Source: an uncultured Poribacteria bacterium (GTDB taxonomy: Bacteria > Poribacteria > WGA-4E > WGA-3G). From it: DNA of 64,000 bases. The position numbers and the translations under genes were made by a program. The stretch spans positions 5,310,217 to 5,374,216 of the forward strand of contig OX639992.1 in NCBI GenBank assembly GCA_951828515.1, given 5' to 3'. Shown in pieces: positions 35,467-44,495 of this stretch (positions are counted from its first letter, which is position 1; the number at the start of each line of letters is the position of its first letter). Below the pieces are notes generated by a model. That model had not been told where the DNA came from. It saw nothing but the letters and a program-made list of their open reading frames with translations, and did no database searches.

Positions 35467-36021
35467 ATGCGTCAGCTAAAGTGGTCATTTATCTGTTTGT
35501 CAGTTTTATTAGCTACATCGCTCGTTTTTAAGTTTGGGTGTACTACCGAAGAATACGGTAAAACAGGGTTTGATATTGTATTGGCAGTTACCGGCATGAA
35601 ACGGGTTACTTCTGTTTTCAGCGTTATAAACGCATTGCAAAAGATTGATGCATTGGTTATTGATGATGTGACTTACAAGGTAATAGGAGCCACACTGCCG
35701 TTTGGTAGAGTGAAAAATGAATCTCCAGTTACAATAAAGTACCCTTATCAGACTGAAAAGGTTAAGAGCGAAACGACCGAGCCAGTTTTGGAAAATAAAA
35801 TAGGCTGGAATCTGAAGCCTAATGAACCGAAGTACTTTACTGTTCAGGTAAGGGCACTCGCTGAGGCAGATCCCACTAATGGTGTGAATGAAGTAATCTC
35901 AGAGCGCGTAAAAGCGGCTTTAATAGAAGCCGTTGAAATAGTGGGATTTGAAGCGCGTGTGGAGAGCATAGAAGCGCTTGAGGCAACTTCTACGAAGCGT
36001 TACACATTCGGATCCAATTAG
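35467..36021 (+). CDS. Unknown exported protein, probable lipoprotein
   Basis: A 184-residue protein with a signal helix (about 8-22) and Cys25 in FKFGCTTEE, a possible lipid-attachment site though the lipobox is imperfect. The mature part appears to be mixed alpha/beta, with VIDDVTYKVIGATLPFGRV suggesting a beta sheet. No family recognised. GGAGGA precedes the ATG. Codon use is more AT-rich than in the sigma-propeller genes upstream. Neighbours on both sides encode envelope proteins. Confidence 0.6.
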   Translation: MRQLKWSFICLSVLLATSLVFKFGCTTEEYGKTGFDIVLAVTGMKRVTSVFSVINALQKIDALVIDDVTYKVIGATLPFGRVKNESPVTIKYPYQTEKVKSETTEPVLENKIGWNLKPNEPKYFTVQVRALAEADPTNGVNEVISERVKAALIEAVEIVGFEARVESIEALEATSTKRYTFGSN

Positions 36022-36357
36022 CATGAATGTTCCACAATACCATGGAGATACAGATGCGATAAGAATATAGGGATAGATCCCGATAAACACGAAATTGAGT
36101 TTCGTTTCCAAGAGATGTAAATAAAGCTTTTGTAATCCTGTAAATCCTAAAATCCCGTAAATCCTGATTCTGACAATTATCGTCACATATTACAGGATTA
36201 AATTCTTCATCTTCATCCAAGCACACCTTTTCTATTCCTGTAAACGTGCTTTGTAAACCCATCGTTAAATCTTTCGGACAGGATTTGACAATGAGACCTT
36301 AAGTTATTACAATAACCTTTACAATCTCCGAAAACCATACATGCCCAGAAAGTGAAT
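36022..36357. repeat. Gap with AATCCTGTAAATCCT repeat units
   Basis: Bases 36133-36174 hold two imperfect copies of an 18-base unit (TAATCCTGTAAATCCTAA and AATCCCGTAAATCCTGAT), and TTACAGGATTAA at 36189-36200 is an inverted relative. No gene or clear promoter is seen in the rest of the gap. Confidence 0.5.
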
Positions 36358-38364
36358 ATGAAATATAATGTTATAATTATAGTCTTACTACTGCTAATTG
36401 TATCCACACAAACGTCCGCTGCAACTTCAGACGGCACAATCCCTTTCGATTGTCCTGATATACCAGATGCCAAGTTTCAGTTCCACTTTACCCGTGAGCT
36501 CATCGCACTCGCTGCTCCGACAGCACCCTTCAATACAGTGGACAATCTTTACATCCACATCTACGATGATGAAGTCGGTATTTATGATAAACTCGCGCAA
36601 TATTACAACGAGAACTTGAAAGCGAAAAACTGGAACGGCATACAGGAAGATGATAGGGTCCGACTCTATGTCCTGAACGGCGCCACTCTGGAAGGCACGA
36701 GTGAGGATAACACTTTCACGGGCATCTTTGCGGTTATAAAAAATGCTGAGAAGGTCTATCTGCTAAACATTGTCGGCAATGTTCCATCGCAACAGGCAGG
36801 TCAACTCTTAACGAATCTCGGTAAACTCGGTATTGAGATCCCAGAACTGGAATCGCCACCCGCGTTAGACGCTGACGAACCACCTGCTTCTGTACGGGCT
36901 ACTGGGAGCCTTAGCATTCGCATTCCGTTTGTTACTTTTAACGAACAACCCCCATCTTCACCCACGCGGTTCCGCACTGCCGATGGTTCGCAGATCCATG
37001 AAGTTCAGATTCAGGGCAATCATACAATTGATAGGTCGGAGATTCTCGAAACGCTTGAAACTGGTGACGAGGACATCGAAAAAGCAGTAGAAACACTCCG
37101 AAAAAAAATGGGCGCGAAATTAGAGGTGGTAGAGTCGAGTATTAAAGAAAAAGACGGGAAACATATAGCGGTGATTACCGTAAAAGAACGCGCTTCATTA
37201 CGGTCTTCTGGTTCCTTTACAATGAACCCGATGATTAGATTTAACCGGGTCACAGGTTGGAAACTGGGTACGACTGTAAAAAGGGATTTACGAAGAGCAC
37301 GCTTTTCAAATGGAATGCCGACCTCAAATATTTTTGGATATGCAGGTTACGGATTCGGTAACAAAATAACAGATGTCGAAATTGGTATTGATACGATGCC
37401 GTTTGTGACGTACACACAATTTAACAATCCGGAGGGAGATGCTGACAGATGGTATCATGGGTTTGGCATAAATGCCAAGGTACACCGTGTTGCAGACATC
37501 ACACCTGACAACGTGATTCCTTATCGTGTTTCTCATTCTTTGAATGATCCAGGTGCTTTATTTTACAACCTTTTTGGTGCGGAAGACTTGCACAACTATT
37601 ATTTCAAGACTGGCGTTGAAGTAGCGTTCCGATGGGAAAAACTGCCACGTGTGGCGTCTATTCCCGCAAGGCATTTGCTTAAGTTGACACTTCTTGCTGA
37701 AAACCACGAGAGTCTGAAAAAGAGCACGGATTGGCATCTTTTCAACTGGCGTTCAAGGTCAAAGGCACGAGAAAATCCAGCGATAACGCCCGGTCGCATG
37801 CGGAGCGTTATGTTTGAATATGATTTTAACACCCGCCGGAACTACCTCGGTTGGCATAACACTTTCCTTCTTGAACATAGCAGGACAGTCTTCGGTTCGG
37901 ATTTCGATTTTACACGCTACCAACTCCATCTCCGCTATGCACATCCACTCGGTAAACATCGGATACGGACTCGGGCAATCGGTAGTTTTTCAACCGCATC
38001 TCTACCGATTCAACGCCAATTTACCATCGGTGGACCGGGCATATTGAACGGTTATCCGCTCTACGCTTTTGCTGGTGACCGTGGCTATCTCTTCAACGTC
38101 GAATATTTTTACCCCTTACCGGAACTCTTTTTTTGGAGAAACACGCAATCCGATTTTGATTTTAACCTCTTTTTGGTGCTTTTCCTTGATGCAGGTCAAA
38201 CGTGGAATTTAACTGACGAAACGCACACACTTGTGCCGAAAAGCGATGCCGGTATCGGTTTCCAGTTCGGTGAAAGTGATTCCTTCCTACGGTTTAACGT
38301 TGCGAAAGCTTTTGAATCGGAACAAGGTGTGCAATTCAATGTCCTCTGGTTTCATAGTTTCTAA
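36358..38364 (+). CDS. DUF4252-like / POTRA / BamA-type outer-membrane barrel (copy 1)
   Basis: A 668-residue outer-membrane protein. The signal peptide is residues 1-22. Residues about 30-165 resemble DUF4252 (LAQYYNENLKAKNWNG, GIFAVIKNAEKVYLLNIVGN). One POTRA-like unit follows (about 215-285, IHEVQIQGNHTIDRSEIL), then a 16-strand-type barrel of the bacterial surface antigen family (about 290-668), with GGPGILNGYPLYAFAGDRG near the end and a C-terminal Phe as expected for Bam-inserted proteins. The ATG at 36358 has only a weak upstream site; GTG at 36352 is the alternative. Possible role in outer-membrane assembly or secretion. A second copy at 41074 has two POTRA-like units. Confidence 0.8.
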   Translation: MKYNVIIIVLLLLIVSTQTSAATSDGTIPFDCPDIPDAKFQFHFTRELIALAAPTAPFNTVDNLYIHIYDDEVGIYDKLAQYYNENLKAKNWNGIQEDDRVRLYVLNGATLEGTSEDNTFTGIFAVIKNAEKVYLLNIVGNVPSQQAGQLLTNLGKLGIEIPELESPPALDADEPPASVRATGSLSIRIPFVTFNEQPPSSPTRFRTADGSQIHEVQIQGNHTIDRSEILETLETGDEDIEKAVETLRKKMGAKLEVVESSIKEKDGKHIAVITVKERASLRSSGSFTMNPMIRFNRVTGWKLGTTVKRDLRRARFSNGMPTSNIFGYAGYGFGNKITDVEIGIDTMPFVTYTQFNNPEGDADRWYHGFGINAKVHRVADITPDNVIPYRVSHSLNDPGALFYNLFGAEDLHNYYFKTGVEVAFRWEKLPRVASIPARHLLKLTLLAENHESLKKSTDWHLFNWRSRSKARENPAITPGRMRSVMFEYDFNTRRNYLGWHNTFLLEHSRTVFGSDFDFTRYQLHLRYAHPLGKHRIRTRAIGSFSTASLPIQRQFTIGGPGILNGYPLYAFAGDRGYLFNVEYFYPLPELFFWRNTQSDFDFNLFLVLFLDAGQTWNLTDETHTLVPKSDAGIGFQFGESDSFLRFNVAKAFESEQGVQFNVLWFHSF

Positions 38365-38387
38365 TCAGCGTAGCAAGAGGCAATAAA

Positions 38388-38657
38388 ATGCACCGACACA
38401 CCAATCGTATTTTTTCACTATCCTTTGGATTCTGTATTGTATCAATATTGATAGTATCGTCTATTTTTGACGGTCATTTCGCCTCAGCAGCTGTAGTTGA
38501 GAATGCGGAGACGGATGTCTTCACCTTCGTTCGTTTGAAATACAGGGGTTCCTGGGGGCACCGCGGCAAATGGGATACAGATTGGCCCGCTTCAGATCGG
38601 AAAAAACATGCAACTTTTCGGGTGCTCGTTTGTAGTAGTATAAAGGATATATTGTAG
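38388..38657 (+). pseudogene. Truncated DUF4159 gene
   Basis: Eighty-nine codons. The first nine (MHRHTNRIF) resemble the start of the next two genes. Codons about 43-70 (DVFTFVRLKYRGSW, DWPASDR) match the N-terminus of the intact DUF4159 protein at 43674 (DRFTFVRLKYGG, DHPASDR). After ASDR similarity ends at once, and a REP-like element begins within 60 bases. It appears to be a DUF4159 gene that lost about 190 codons. It may still be translated as a short exported peptide. Confidence 0.7.
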
Positions 38658-38678
38658 GAGGGAACTCCGATTCCCGAC
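38653..38678. repeat. REP-like palindrome, copy 4
   Basis: TGTAGGAGGGAACTCCGATT followed by CCCGAC. The stem GGGAA/TTCCC keeps the CTCCGA loop of copy 3 (2430). It overlaps the end of the truncated DUF4159 frame. Confidence 0.6.
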
Positions 38679-38723
38679 ATCTTTTGTGAATACATCCGTT
38701 CCAAACGCATAAGGAGTAATGGA

Positions 38724-39887
38724 ATGCGAAGACATACAAATAGAGCACTATTGCTATCCTTTGCTCTACATATCGGGCTGATGTTAGCGATCTCACCGTT
38801 TCTTGTGAATCATTTTACCATAGAAAAAGAGAGCATATCGGCTGAGATATTGGAGCCAGAATCCGAGAACCCTGTGAAACGACGGGTTCTACCGGCGCGT
38901 TCGCCTGTAGTGCCACAAGTGAACAAGACCGAATCATCACCCACATCCCCTGCTTCACCGGTATACGCACCAGAGGTAAGCGTCCCGAAGGCACCTGTCC
39001 ATGCTGATGTAACGCCTGACATCGTTACTCACGCTGATCTTCCCCACTCAGACGCTCCAAGTCCTGTGTCCAACGCCAGTTTTGGCGAAGACGGCGCGCT
39101 TGCAGGTCCTGTTGTGATTAAGGGACAGCAAGGAATCGGGGTTGGTGGCATCGGAAACAGTGGATATGGGAATGGAAAACACTTGGTTTCCCACGGGACA
39201 GGTGTATCAGATGTAGGATTCGCGACGCTTGATGCCGTAGATGAGGGACTCGGTATCTTCAACACAGACGTGATGCCAGGACACGGATTAATTGGGCAGG
39301 CTTATGTTCCCGGTATCGCTATTGAGCGGATGCCCGATTTTGGGGCTTTGACCCCAGTTTATACCTTTATTACAAAAAATTTAGATGTACCCATAAGAGA
39401 GTACACGCAAGGATTTCCTATACCGGGGAAGCAGATTGTCGTTGAGAATTTCGCGGTTCGGTTCCGCGGTGTGTTGGCTGTAGATACTCCCGGTAGGTAC
39501 GCTTTCTGGCTTTTATCGGATGATGGTTCAAAGTTGTACATTGCCGACACCCTCGTTATCGATAATGATGGAATTCACGGAATAACGCGGAACAAGGGAC
39601 GCAAGGATCTGTCGAAAAATGCCCAGGTATCGTGGCATTTTGAGGGACCTTTCATGGATATGGGTAAACAGGGAAGTATGGAGTTAACAGCCGGGACACA
39701 TCCGTTTGAAATTCAGTACTTCCAAGGACCCCGTTATGAAATCGCGCTTCAATGGTTCTATCAACCCCCAAATTCCTATAGACAGATTGTTCCACCTGAA
39801 GTTATCTATCGCCCGGGTAAGTCGCGCGTGCCAAATGCGTTGAAGAAACTACAGCAACGACTCGAGCATATTGAGCAAATAAACTAA
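38724..39887 (+). CDS. TonB-like anchor fused to PA14 domain (copy 1)
   Basis: A 387-residue envelope protein. Residues 10-27 form an uncleaved-type membrane helix with SFALH, the Ser-x3-His pattern of the TonB anchor that meets ExbB/ExbD. A Pro/Val-rich linker (about 50-130, VVPQVNKTESSPTSPASP) and a Gly-rich stretch (about 140-165) follow. The rest is a PA14-type beta-sandwich (AFWLLSDDGSKLYIADTLVI, LTAGTHPFEIQYFQGPR), which binds glycans in other proteins. The usual TonB C-terminal domain is absent. AAGGAG precedes the ATG. The next, paralogous gene begins one base after this stop. Confidence 0.78.
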   Translation: MRRHTNRALLLSFALHIGLMLAISPFLVNHFTIEKESISAEILEPESENPVKRRVLPARSPVVPQVNKTESSPTSPASPVYAPEVSVPKAPVHADVTPDIVTHADLPHSDAPSPVSNASFGEDGALAGPVVIKGQQGIGVGGIGNSGYGNGKHLVSHGTGVSDVGFATLDAVDEGLGIFNTDVMPGHGLIGQAYVPGIAIERMPDFGALTPVYTFITKNLDVPIREYTQGFPIPGKQIVVENFAVRFRGVLAVDTPGRYAFWLLSDDGSKLYIADTLVIDNDGIHGITRNKGRKDLSKNAQVSWHFEGPFMDMGKQGSMELTAGTHPFEIQYFQGPRYEIALQWFYQPPNSYRQIVPPEVIYRPGKSRVPNALKKLQQRLEHIEQIN

Positions 39888-39888
39888 A

Positions 39889-41058
39889 ATGCGAAGATAT
39901 ACAAACCGTGCCTTATTGATATCGCTTGTGCTCCACATAGGATTGATGTTGGCAATCTCGCCGTTTCTTATGAATCATTTCACCACAGAGAAAGAGAGCA
40001 TATCGGCTGAGATATTCGAGCCAGAGTCCGAGAAGCGAGTGAGACAGCGGGTTTTATCGCCACGCACACCTGTGGTACCACAGGTAAGTGAGACGGAAGC
40101 ATCACCCTCATCCCCTGCTGCCCCGACGTATACGCCAGAGGTGAGCGTTCCAAAAGCACCCGTTCATGCCGATGTAACTCCCGATGTCGTTACGCACGCC
40201 GATCTTCCCCAAGTAGATACGCCGAGTCCTGTCTCCAATACCAGTTTCGGTGAAGATGGAACACTCTCAGGTCCCGTTGTCGCTGAGGGACAGCGAGGAG
40301 CCGGGGTTGGTGGACTTGGGCGCGGGGGACGTGGGACCGGCGGATACGGGAGCGGAAAACACTTTGCAAAAGGGACAGGCGCATCGGATGTCGGACTCCC
40401 AACGCTTGACGGCATAGATACAGGTCTTGGTATCTTTGACACAAATGTGATGGCTGGACACGGATTAATCGGGGAAGTCTACGTCCCTGGTGGTACGATC
40501 CATCGGATGCCGGATTTCGACCTTTTGACACCTGTCTATACCTTTGTTACACCGAACTTAGATGTCTCTAAACGAGAATATACCGAGGGATTCCCGACAC
40601 CAGAGATGCAATATGTTGTTGAGGATTTTGCAATTCGCTTCCGAGGGGAGTTAGCAATCGACACACCCGGATTGTATCATTTCGCGCTTTACTCAGATGA
40701 TGGGGCAAAACTATACATTGACGGAAATCTGGTTGTGGATAATGATGGCGTTCACACAGGGAAGGGGAAACGGGGCAGTATAATGCTCTCAACCGGTGTA
40801 CATCCCGTTGAGATTCACTATTTCCAAGGACCTCGATACTCTATCGCGTTACAGTGGTACTATACCCATTCCAAAGAACCTTTTTCTGAGACGAGGCGTT
40901 CCCGTTCGATAACAACCCCCGCATGGAGCTTGCGATCAGAGTCATATCTGCTCGGAAGGATTGTGCCACCCGAGGTTATCTATCGCCCCAGCAAGCCTGG
41001 TATTCCAGATGCACTGAGGAAACTACAACAACGCCTAAAGAACATCGAAAATGATTAG
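39889..41058 (+). CDS. TonB-like anchor fused to PA14 domain (copy 2)
   Basis: A 389-residue tandem paralogue of the preceding gene: anchor with SLVLH (Ser-x3-His), Pro-rich linker with PVVPQVSETEASPSSPAAP, a longer Gly-rich stretch (GLGRGGRGTGGYGSG) and a PA14 domain (ALYSDDGAKLYIDGNLVVDN, STGVHPVEIHYFQGPR). Near residues 320-345 it has an insertion that copy 1 lacks (FSETRRSRSITTPAW). Only one base separates it from copy 1, with no room for a promoter, so translation is probably coupled. The proximity to two outer-membrane barrels suggests a shared envelope complex. Confidence 0.78.
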   Translation: MRRYTNRALLISLVLHIGLMLAISPFLMNHFTTEKESISAEIFEPESEKRVRQRVLSPRTPVVPQVSETEASPSSPAAPTYTPEVSVPKAPVHADVTPDVVTHADLPQVDTPSPVSNTSFGEDGTLSGPVVAEGQRGAGVGGLGRGGRGTGGYGSGKHFAKGTGASDVGLPTLDGIDTGLGIFDTNVMAGHGLIGEVYVPGGTIHRMPDFDLLTPVYTFVTPNLDVSKREYTEGFPTPEMQYVVEDFAIRFRGELAIDTPGLYHFALYSDDGAKLYIDGNLVVDNDGVHTGKGKRGSIMLSTGVHPVEIHYFQGPRYSIALQWYYTHSKEPFSETRRSRSITTPAWSLRSESYLLGRIVPPEVIYRPSKPGIPDALRKLQQRLKNIEND

Positions 41059-41073
41059 TAAGGGAAATATTAA

Positions 41074-43542
41074 ATGAAATATGCTGTTACAGCTGTTCCA
41101 AAAGTATTGATAGCACTTCTACTTCTCATTAACCCTGCTGTACAATCACAGTCCAACAAGGGCACCGTCGCTTTTGATTTCCCAAATCTGCCATCATCTG
41201 AATTCCAGTTTGATTTAGATAAACGTGTCATTGCCCTCGTGATGGAAGATCCGACCTCCAAAATCGCGTTGCTGTTCAACAATATAGACAACTTACGTCT
41301 CCGCAGTTATCGAAGTCGGTCTGTCAATTTTAAGGAAGTTGTTCAATATTACGGAGAAACCCTGAAAGCGCGCGGCTGGAATACATTAGGACAACCTTTT
41401 CAAGGCGATCTCGAAAACGACAATTTGCATCTCTACACTCTGCAAGTAAATGAGACCCTCCAAGGGGTCTTTGTTATTGTTAAAAGTGGCAACGAGGTGT
41501 ATCTAATAAATATCGTTGGTGAAATCCAGAGAAAACAGCTCGGTGGACTGTTACTAAATCTGCATCAACTCGGTATTGAGATTCCTGAACTGATGTCGGT
41601 AAAACCTCGCGACCTGGAAATCGCACCCCCTCCGCCGCCCTCAACACCTGAAGTTGTCGAGCCAACACCTCCTGTTATAACCGATACTCTTGAAGAGGTA
41701 TCCCCATCGTTACAAGAAACCCAAGAACCGGCAGAGTCATGGGATTGGACTTTTGATGGTGAACGAATTCACGATACTCAAATCCAAGGTGTAGACGAAA
41801 TTGAAAGTGCCAACATTAGGAAAGTCCTTGAAAGTGGATCTGGTGACATCGCTGAAGTCATGCCTATTCTTACAAGCGTGCTGCTCAATAGTTCTAAAAA
41901 GGCATCTTTACGCGTGGAAGAAGTGAATGCCAAACACACTGCGATAATTACTGTGACGGATCTACCGATTACGCGAACACTGTCGTTCCTAAAATCTTTG
42001 AAAATCTCTGGTTCTCAGGCTAACAAGGTCCACAAATCAACAGCCGGCAAGTTGGTTTTACAGGAATTAGATGCGCAACTTTCAGCCGTAGGCACACGAT
42101 TTCTGGCAGGGGATGTCCCTATCCACGAAATACGCATTCAAGGAAATGAGAAGATATCGGAAGCACAGATTCAACAGGCACTTGAAAATGGTTCTGAAGA
42201 CCTTGAACAAGCACTCAAAACACTCTATAAAGCGATGCCCTACTTTGACGAGTTAAACCTACAGGTAGCTGAGGAGAATTCAAAATACGTCGCGACGATT
42301 ATTGTTGATGAAAAACCGCTTTCTACGAATGCATATCTCGGTCTCAATCCACCGCTACATCTCGGATTTAACCGAGTGACGGGGTGGGAAATCGGCACCG
42401 GTTTTGAACTCGGCAAACGAAAGGATGTCGGACCCCTTTGGACGTGGAACATCAGAGATTCATCGAGCGATCAGACTTCAAAGCTTTTTGGAAAGGTGAG
42501 TTATGCATTCGGTAATCCGCATGTCCATTACCGGATGGGTGGCATAGCGAATTGGGGGAAACCTTACATTTGGAATCTCGGACTCACAGCACAAATTCAC
42601 CGTTTGACAGATGTCGTTGCTCCTGAACTTTTTCCGAATTACAACAATCCATTACCCATTTTTCAACGCATCATTGGGACACCAGACCTTCAGAATTACT
42701 ATCTGCGGCAAGGTGCCGAGATCGCAGTGCAGTGGTCACCGGTTATGCCATCCCACTTCTTCAAATTGGCAATGGTTGCTGAATCACACACCAGTCTACA
42801 GAGAAGCACAGATTGGTTTGTTGCCAACTGGGGATCGAAACTCCGTGTGAGAGAGAACCCTCCAATAATCCCAGGCAAAATGCGGAGCCTCACCTTCCGA
42901 TACGATTTGAATAATATAACGAATTCCGTGGGTTGGCACAACACGTTTTTCATTGAACACAGCAATGCGGCTGTAGGGTCCGATTTTGATTTTACACGTT
43001 TCCAATTGCATTTTCGGTATGCTTTCCGTTTAAAGAATAACCGAATCCGAACTCGGTTTCTGTTTGGGTTTTCCGATTCGGCTTTGCCAATTCAACGTCA
43101 ATTTGTCATTGGGGGAATAGCAGGACTCAGGGGGTATCCATGGTATAGATCGGAAAGTGAATCTGGTGATCCAATAACCTACAAAAGCGGACATACGTCC
43201 TCTCCATACACGTTTGCAGGAGACCGTGGGTTTCTGCTCAATGTCGAGTACCACTACCGTTTATCGAATCTATTCAGTTGGAGAATTTTCAAAAATGCAT
43301 TTGGCATTATCTTCTTTGACGAGGGGCAGGTCTGGAATGTATCTGGTCCAGCATATACCTTCGATCCTAAAGGGAGTATCGGCATCGGTCTACAGTTTGG
43401 AGAAGATAAATCTGTTGTTGTCGCTAACGTTCCGGGGATACATTCTGGAAGAGGCGATTCTGTTTTCAGAGTTAACATTGCAAAAGCCTTTGAATCTGGC
43501 ACAGGTATTCAGGTTACGACAGTTTGGTCCAAAAGTTTTTAA
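41074..43542 (+). CDS. DUF4252-like / POTRA / BamA-type outer-membrane barrel (copy 2)
   Basis: An 822-residue paralogue of the protein at 36358. Signal peptide about 1-25 (ending VQSQ); DUF4252-like domain about 30-170; Pro-rich linker (APPPPPSTPEVVEPTPP); two POTRA-like units (about 230-305, IHDTQIQGVDEIESANI, and about 348-420, IHEIRIQGNEKISEAQI); barrel about 425-822 with GGIAGLRGYPWY and a terminal Phe. The extra POTRA-like unit and a longer barrel loop distinguish it from copy 1. AAGGGA lies upstream of the ATG. It probably forms one transcription unit with the PA14 genes. Confidence 0.82.
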   Translation: MKYAVTAVPKVLIALLLLINPAVQSQSNKGTVAFDFPNLPSSEFQFDLDKRVIALVMEDPTSKIALLFNNIDNLRLRSYRSRSVNFKEVVQYYGETLKARGWNTLGQPFQGDLENDNLHLYTLQVNETLQGVFVIVKSGNEVYLINIVGEIQRKQLGGLLLNLHQLGIEIPELMSVKPRDLEIAPPPPPSTPEVVEPTPPVITDTLEEVSPSLQETQEPAESWDWTFDGERIHDTQIQGVDEIESANIRKVLESGSGDIAEVMPILTSVLLNSSKKASLRVEEVNAKHTAIITVTDLPITRTLSFLKSLKISGSQANKVHKSTAGKLVLQELDAQLSAVGTRFLAGDVPIHEIRIQGNEKISEAQIQQALENGSEDLEQALKTLYKAMPYFDELNLQVAEENSKYVATIIVDEKPLSTNAYLGLNPPLHLGFNRVTGWEIGTGFELGKRKDVGPLWTWNIRDSSSDQTSKLFGKVSYAFGNPHVHYRMGGIANWGKPYIWNLGLTAQIHRLTDVVAPELFPNYNNPLPIFQRIIGTPDLQNYYLRQGAEIAVQWSPVMPSHFFKLAMVAESHTSLQRSTDWFVANWGSKLRVRENPPIIPGKMRSLTFRYDLNNITNSVGWHNTFFIEHSNAAVGSDFDFTRFQLHFRYAFRLKNNRIRTRFLFGFSDSALPIQRQFVIGGIAGLRGYPWYRSESESGDPITYKSGHTSSPYTFAGDRGFLLNVEYHYRLSNLFSWRIFKNAFGIIFFDEGQVWNVSGPAYTFDPKGSIGIGLQFGEDKSVVVANVPGIHSGRGDSVFRVNIAKAFESGTGIQVTTVWSKSF

Positions 43543-43673
43543 TCTATAAATGGTCCTATCCGAATCTGGTTTAAGGGTAGACTTAATTCATTTTGTGTGT
43601 TACACTTATCTTCTGAGACGCAAGGATGGATTTCTTACCCAGATGCTGAAACCTACCTTCAAACCGGAAAAAT

Positions 43674-44402
43674 ATGCGAACCATCCAGTTGTTAGCTACT
43701 TTCATCGTGATGTCCTTATCTACTATCCTGCCGAATTCGGAATGTGATTCGGACCGATTCACCTTCGTCCGCCTAAAATATGGCGGTCGACTCACCAGAC
43801 GTAGTAGTTGGCGGGTGGATCATCCTGCCTCTGATCGGAATTTTATCTGGCAACTCCGTAAACAGACGAACATTGATGCAGATCCCCGTGAAAAGATTAT
43901 TGAAGTTGGTGCGACGGAACTTTTTGAATATCCGTTTTCCTACATGTTGGAGGTCGGTAGTCTTAGGTTAAGCCGAAAAGAGGCGAAGAACCTACGAGAA
44001 TATCTCTTACGCGGCGGTTTTATCTTTGTTGACGATTTCCACGGGGAACGCGAATGGGAACGGTTTTACACGGAATTCAAAAAGATTTTCCCAGAACGAG
44101 AGCCGGTGGATATCCCAATATCCCATCCGATTTTCCAATGCTTCTTCAAAATCGAAGAACTCGTTCAGATTCCAGGACTCCGCTCACTCTTTAGTGGACG
44201 CACGTACGAAAGATACGATGGTTATCCAGCGTACTGCCGCGGCGTTTATGACGACAATGGACGGCTTATGATGATGATCAACTTTAATACCGATCTTGGA
44301 GACGCATGGGAGCATGCCGCTGAGAGTTTCTATCCACGCGAGTATTCAAATATCGCATTGCAGATGGGTATCAATGCGGTTGTCTATGCGCTCACGCATT
44401 AA
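43674..44402 (+). CDS. DUF4159 domain protein, exported
   Basis: A 242-residue protein with a signal helix (about 5-20) and a DUF4159 domain over nearly the whole mature length. The family marks are FTFVRLKYGG (about 27-36), LREYLLRGGFIFVDDFHGER (about 108-127), ISHPIF and DAWEHAAESFYPREYS. DUF4159 proteins have no established activity. They often occur with envelope or MoxR-type loci, and here the gene closes a duplicated barrel/PA14 module. The start Met at 43674 has no strong ribosome site (CGGAAAAAT). A truncated sister lies at 38388. Confidence 0.82.
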   Translation: MRTIQLLATFIVMSLSTILPNSECDSDRFTFVRLKYGGRLTRRSSWRVDHPASDRNFIWQLRKQTNIDADPREKIIEVGATELFEYPFSYMLEVGSLRLSRKEAKNLREYLLRGGFIFVDDFHGEREWERFYTEFKKIFPEREPVDIPISHPIFQCFFKIEELVQIPGLRSLFSGRTYERYDGYPAYCRGVYDDNGRLMMMINFNTDLGDAWEHAAESFYPREYSNIALQMGINAVVYALTH

Positions 44403-44495
44403 TACTTCACAATTGAGAGACGCTGATATTTGATAAAATCTTATGGATATGTTATAATTAACTTGTTGTAAACTTTGAATGGATAGCACACTTTA

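Noticed and set aside
38605-38640. A sixth ECF-type promoter (TGCAACTTTTCGGG)
   Set aside because: The TGCAAC block is present but no CGTCA follows at 17 bases.
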